The translations under genes were made by a program, and so were the position numbers. A model generated the notes under the pieces. The model saw only the letters and a list, made by a program, of their open reading frames with translations, ran no database searches and had not been told where the DNA came from. A stretch of DNA of 8,750 nucleotides from Piscibacillus sp052246295 (lineage in GTDB: Bacteria > Bacillota > Bacilli > Bacillales > Alkalibacillaceae). The stretch lies in the NCBI GenBank assembly GCA_052246295.1, contig JBQQCO010000042.1; one strand, given 5' to 3'. The first letter of the stretch is position 1, and each line of letters begins with the position of its first letter. Positions 6,007 through 8,750 of this stretch are shown one piece after another.

Positions 6007-6333
6007 ATGAACAATCATTCATCTTCTCCTTCCGTCTCAGAAATTTTCGATACTATACTGGACGGTATTGGAAAAGCAGTTGTTTTACTTTTAGTTCTAA
6101 GTGATGAAGAACAGCCACTATCCAAAACGCAGCTCGCGGAAAAAGCTAATGACGTGTATAAAAAGAAACACGGTACTAAGCTTATTGCTTCATTAACTTA
6201 CCAAAACGCTTTGGTGTCTCGTTTAGAAGGGGCAGGATTGGTTACTGTTAAAGAAGATGGGAGAAAACGAATGGTCGAGTTAACGAATATAGGAAAACAA
6301 TTTATTCGTTACATAGATCCTGACAATCAATAA
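6007..6333 (+). CDS. tubR: TubR-like winged-helix centromere-binding protein
   Basis: A 108-residue protein of the size usual for TubR (about 100 aa). Residues about 15-32 form a hydrophobic N-terminal helix. About 37-84 form the helix-turn-helix (LSKTQLAEKAN... TYQNALVSRLEGAGLV), followed by a wing (TVKEDGRKRMVELT) and a C-terminal helix. ATG 6007 was chosen because AAGGGTGA (5992-5999) is at the right distance from it; the in-frame TTG at 6001 touches that site. The gene sits between the AT-rich repeats and tubZ, separated from tubZ by 24 nt, as in known tubZRC operons. It should bind the repeats at 5860-5956, link plasmid DNA to TubZ filaments and repress its own promoter. TubR sequences diverge strongly, so the name relies heavily on context. 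Confidence 0.8.
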   Translation: MNNHSSSPSVSEIFDTILDGIGKAVVLLLVLSDEEQPLSKTQLAEKANDVYKKKHGTKLIASLTYQNALVSRLEGAGLVTVKEDGRKRMVELTNIGKQFIRYIDPDNQ

Positions 6334-6340
6334 CTATATT

Positions 6341-6348
6341 AGGGAGTG
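6341..6348 (+). promoter_or_regulatory. Ribosome binding site fixing the tubZ start
   Basis: AGGGAGTG lies 9 nt before GTG 6358. The in-frame GTG at 6346-6348 is inside this site and cannot be the real start. Confidence 0.75.
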
Positions 6349-6357
6349 TTTTATAAA

Positions 6358-7680
6358 GTGGAAAAACTATTTGAGATTAATCGTGATATGCAAGCATTAT
6401 CAAATCGTAGTGATGTCGATATTAGTTTGAAGTTTGGTTTTGTTGGATTAGGTATGGGTGGTGGTTCCATCGCCGCTGCATGTGCTGGTATCAAAACGAA
6501 TATTCAAAACCTTCATTATCCATATAACGCCTTATTAATTAATACGAACCCAAAAGATTTCTCTAAAGTTAATACTTCAAATAGCAACATTCATCAAATC
6601 ACATTAACAGGTTATGAAAAAGGGGCAGGTCGTGATGCTCGTGTAGGTGAGCGAGCTTTTATAGATAACAAAGACAAGATCCAAAAAGCAATGAAAGACT
6701 ACCTTAATGATCGTGACTTCATTTGGGTCGTAGCAGGTCTAGGTGGCGGAACTGGTACTGGTACGATTATCGAAACACTAAAAACGTTAGATGAAATTGG
6801 TTTCGGTGGTAACATCGGATTGATTATTACATTGCCCACTAATAATGAAGGTGTATTACCTATTAGTAATGCTCTAGAACGCGTACAGATTATTAACAAA
6901 GCTATTCAAGCAAGAATGCTAGGCGCTACTATCATCGTTGATAATCAAAAACTATTTACAGAATACCTAGAGGAAAATCCTAATGCACAAGCTCCAGAAT
7001 ATCTTGAGTTCAGTAACAACTTTGTAGCTAACACATTGCATGGAGTCAATGTCATTACAAATTCATTTGAACATCAAGGTGGTAACTTCTTTGATGCATC
7101 AGAATTCGAACGTATGTTAAAAACACCTGGCATTCTATCATTATCAAAAGTACGCTTTAATGCTAGCGATTTAGACGTAGATAATAAAGCAAGTTACGTT
7201 CCGAAAATCGAAAACAGTATTAATGATGGTATTCTCTCAAACGGCTATAACTTTAATAAAACAAAGCATGCAGCTATTAATGTAGTAACGAACCCGTCCA
7301 CAGCTAATCGAACATTCAATATGGTGTTTGATAACACATTGCAAAATCTATTAGAGAAGTATGCACCGTTCGCACAACAAAAACCTTTATCTGAGTTCGT
7401 TGATAAATCTAGCGATCGCATTGACTTCTATGCTATGTTCGCAGGTCTAGATTTCCCTAAGCGTGTAGAAGAGTTGGTTGAATTAAAAAAGATTTATGAT
7501 GAACGTCAAGAACAACAAGCACAAAGTGATATGAGCAGTGTCTTAGATAGTCTTACATTCGACAATCAAGACTATGATAAGCCTCAAGGGCAATCATTAA
7601 GTGATGTATTAAGCGGTTCATCATCCGAAAAAGACACACAAGGAGAACAAAAGAAAAGTAAATGGGACAAATTAATCTAA
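6358..7680 (+). CDS. tubZ: TubZ, tubulin/FtsZ-like GTPase for plasmid partition
   Basis: A 440-residue cytomotive GTPase starting at GTG 6358. It shows the tubulin/FtsZ nucleotide-binding features: a glycine-rich first loop (FGFVGLGMGGGS, core at residues 30-36), the signature GLGGGTGTG (127-135), and TLPTNNEG (158-165) for the ribose/phosphate loop region. An acidic FFDASEFE segment (244-251) lies where the catalytic T7 loop should be. The length is close to pXO1 RepX and pBtoxis TubZ. The last 50 or so residues are polar and probably flexible, ending in a basic tail (KKSKWDKLI), the region that contacts TubR in studied homologues. Filaments should treadmill and pull TubR-bound plasmid DNA. 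In pXO1 the homologue RepX was also reported as needed for replication, so a replication role is possible here. The gene is co-transcribed with tubR and ends at the terminator at 7683-7713. Confidence 0.95.
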   Translation: MEKLFEINRDMQALSNRSDVDISLKFGFVGLGMGGGSIAAACAGIKTNIQNLHYPYNALLINTNPKDFSKVNTSNSNIHQITLTGYEKGAGRDARVGERAFIDNKDKIQKAMKDYLNDRDFIWVVAGLGGGTGTGTIIETLKTLDEIGFGGNIGLIITLPTNNEGVLPISNALERVQIINKAIQARMLGATIIVDNQKLFTEYLEENPNAQAPEYLEFSNNFVANTLHGVNVITNSFEHQGGNFFDASEFERMLKTPGILSLSKVRFNASDLDVDNKASYVPKIENSINDGILSNGYNFNKTKHAAINVVTNPSTANRTFNMVFDNTLQNLLEKYAPFAQQKPLSEFVDKSSDRIDFYAMFAGLDFPKRVEELVELKKIYDERQEQQAQSDMSSVLDSLTFDNQDYDKPQGQSLSDVLSGSSSEKDTQGEQKKSKWDKLI

Positions 7681-7682
7681 TC

Positions 7683-7713
7683 AAAAAGTGATCCTTAAAT
7701 AGGATCACTTTTT
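7683..7713. terminator. Bidirectional terminator between tubZ and the TubY-like gene
   Basis: A perfect 13-bp inverted repeat, AAAAAGTGATCCT (7683-7695) and AGGATCACTTTTT (7701-7713), encloses a 5-nt loop. A T-run follows in one direction and an A-run precedes in the other, so both converging transcripts gain a U-tract. The leftward gene's stop codon (7697-7695) lies at the loop and stem edge, so ribosomes finishing that gene would cover the hairpin. Confidence 0.9.
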
Positions 7714-8723
7714 TGATTGCCACTTAATAGTTTCATATTTTTTAAGGTTTTATCATCAACATTTTCTTCTATTGAAAGAATTCGTTGCTCTATTTGTTGT
7801 AACTCTAAAGTTACTTCGTTTACTTCCTCTTTTAATTTTTCTACTTCTTCTTGTATTTTTCTTCTTATATTCTTTTCCTCTTCTTCTAATTGCTCATGAG
7901 ATTGATTAATACGTTTTATCTCTTCATTAGCAAAATCATAATCTTCATCTTTCACACGTTCCAGATGCTCATTATAAAGTACTTCTGCTTCTTTCTTAGT
8001 TTTTTTAAATAGACCCTTAAAGCCCAGCGCATCTTTAAAGTCACTCATGGAAGAAACACTTGCTTTCTGATGTCGTTTTAACTCATCATAAACCACATCT
8101 AACTTAGAATATAACGTTTTTTGCTCTTCCAAGTGAGTCCGTTCTTTTTCCCACAATCGTTCATTTCTCTCGAGTTCATACGAAAGTTGTTTTATTTGAT
8201 TATTTAAAAGGTCACGTCTGTGACTGGCGTTATCCTTCTGTTGCTTTAAATTCGTAAGGAAGATCATTTGCTGAAACATTTTGTATAACTCATCTTGTCC
8301 CGATTGTTCTTTTTGATAATCTTCTTTAACACTATAATTGGAACCATGCAGAGATGACGAAGCTACATGACCAATGATTTCAGCGATTGTCATAGGTCCT
8401 CTATTTAATAATTGTTTAGCTAAAAAAATCATTTTAAGTTTAGCAACACCCAAATAGTCAACAACTTTACGATTACCAATAGTTTGAACCTTTACATATT
8501 CATCAATTTGATACCGATTTAAATAATTTCGTACTTCCCAGGGTTTATGTTGCTCCCCTATTATTTTTGTCACTTCACCAGTTGAATATGAATGTGATTC
8601 AGATAATTTGTTGAAAAACTCATCATCATCTAAAAACTCGAATAATATTCCTTCTTGCTCTAAATATCTGTAAAGAGGATCATGTTTTAATTCATTTTGT
8701 ATTAATTCCTTCATATATGACAT
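7695..8723 (-). CDS. TubY-like protein: MerR-like winged helix plus long coiled coil
   Basis: A 342-residue protein starting at ATG 8723, with AGGAGGTG (8736-8729) at ideal spacing. An in-frame TTG at 8747 would place this site inside the gene and is rejected. Residues about 46-119 form a MerR-like winged helix (YSTGEVTKIIGEQHKPWEVRNYL starts it; GNRKVVDYLG is the wing). Coiled-coil heptads rich in Glu, Lys, Gln and Leu run at about 145-217 and 242-322. Between them is a short basic, aromatic segment (LGFKGLFKKTKKE, 233-245) that could be amphipathic. This domain order, and the position opposite to and downstream of tubZ, match TubY, an accessory factor described in phage c-st and Bacillus TubZ systems. 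There it influences TubZ assembly and its C-terminal region was reported to bind membrane and DNA. The match is by architecture and context. A generic MerR/coiled-coil plasmid protein is the alternative. Confidence 0.75.
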   Translation of the reverse strand: MSYMKELIQNELKHDPLYRYLEQEGILFEFLDDDEFFNKLSESHSYSTGEVTKIIGEQHKPWEVRNYLNRYQIDEYVKVQTIGNRKVVDYLGVAKLKMIFLAKQLLNRGPMTIAEIIGHVASSSLHGSNYSVKEDYQKEQSGQDELYKMFQQMIFLTNLKQQKDNASHRRDLLNNQIKQLSYELERNERLWEKERTHLEEQKTLYSKLDVVYDELKRHQKASVSSMSDFKDALGFKGLFKKTKKEAEVLYNEHLERVKDEDYDFANEEIKRINQSHEQLEEEEKNIRRKIQEEVEKLKEEVNEVTLELQQIEQRILSIEENVDDKTLKNMKLLSGNQKSDPI

Positions 8724-8728
8724 ACTAA

Positions 8729-8736
8729 CACCTCCT
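8729..8736 (-). promoter_or_regulatory. Strong ribosome binding site of the TubY-like gene
   Basis: AGGAGGTG, read leftward, ends 5 nt before ATG 8723. It fixes that start rather than the upstream in-frame TTG. The promoter must lie at or beyond the right window edge. Confidence 0.8.
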
Positions 8737-8750
8737 GATATAGTCAATAG

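Noticed and set aside
6346..6357. GTG at 6346 as the tubZ start
   Set aside because: It lies inside the ribosome binding site AGGGAGTG; GTG 6358 has correct spacing.
7717..7899. Plus-strand Ser/Phe-rich frame opposite the coiled coil
   Set aside because: Its composition is the antisense image of the Glu/Lys-rich coiled-coil codons.
8724..8747. TTG at 8747 as the start of the TubY-like gene
   Set aside because: The strong AGGAGGTG site would then be within the coding region; ATG 8723 is correctly placed behind it.

Overview
The window looks like the backbone of a large low-GC Gram-positive plasmid, most likely from a Bacillaceae host. The reasons are strong purine-rich ribosome binding sites (such as AGGAGGTG), TTG and GTG starts, sigma-A-type promoters, an AT-rich centromere-like region, and a type III (tubulin-like) partition locus of the kind known from pXO1 and pBtoxis. 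No chromosomal housekeeping gene, tRNA, rRNA, CRISPR array or insertion sequence was seen. The host genus is an inference.

Left part (1-5266), all transcribed leftward: a replication-relaxation family protein (3825-5198), a probable 33-aa membrane peptide (3581-3682), a VirD4/TraG-like type IV coupling ATPase with four N-terminal membrane segments (910-3555), and an S1/OB-repeat protein that runs off the left edge (1-728). This looks like the start of a conjugation operon. No relaxase is visible in the window. The two gaps inside this block carry near-copies of one regulatory cassette: a TTGCYT-17-TATAAT promoter, a leader of about 30-36 nt, then a long hairpin ending in a U-tract, all placed before the next ribosome binding site. 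A small competing hairpin with the loop AGCGC can form in both leaders, and its stem covaries between them. This fits transcription attenuation and is the most interesting signal here.

Middle part (5199-6006), about 800 bp without a firm gene: the leftward promoter, four GTAACACCCC iterons (5398-5474), a stretch with nothing decisive (5475-5843), and a very AT-rich block with 20-bp direct repeats and inverted repeats (5860-5956) that overlaps the predicted tubRZ promoter. This is probably tubC, and possibly part of the replication origin.

Right part (6007-8723): tubR and tubZ run rightward as an operon and meet a TubY-like MerR/coiled-coil gene at a shared bidirectional terminator (7683-7713). 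TubR would bind the AT-rich repeats, TubZ filaments would pull the TubR-DNA complex, and the TubY-like protein would modulate TubZ or anchor it. Partition/replication and transfer functions therefore diverge from one shared control region.
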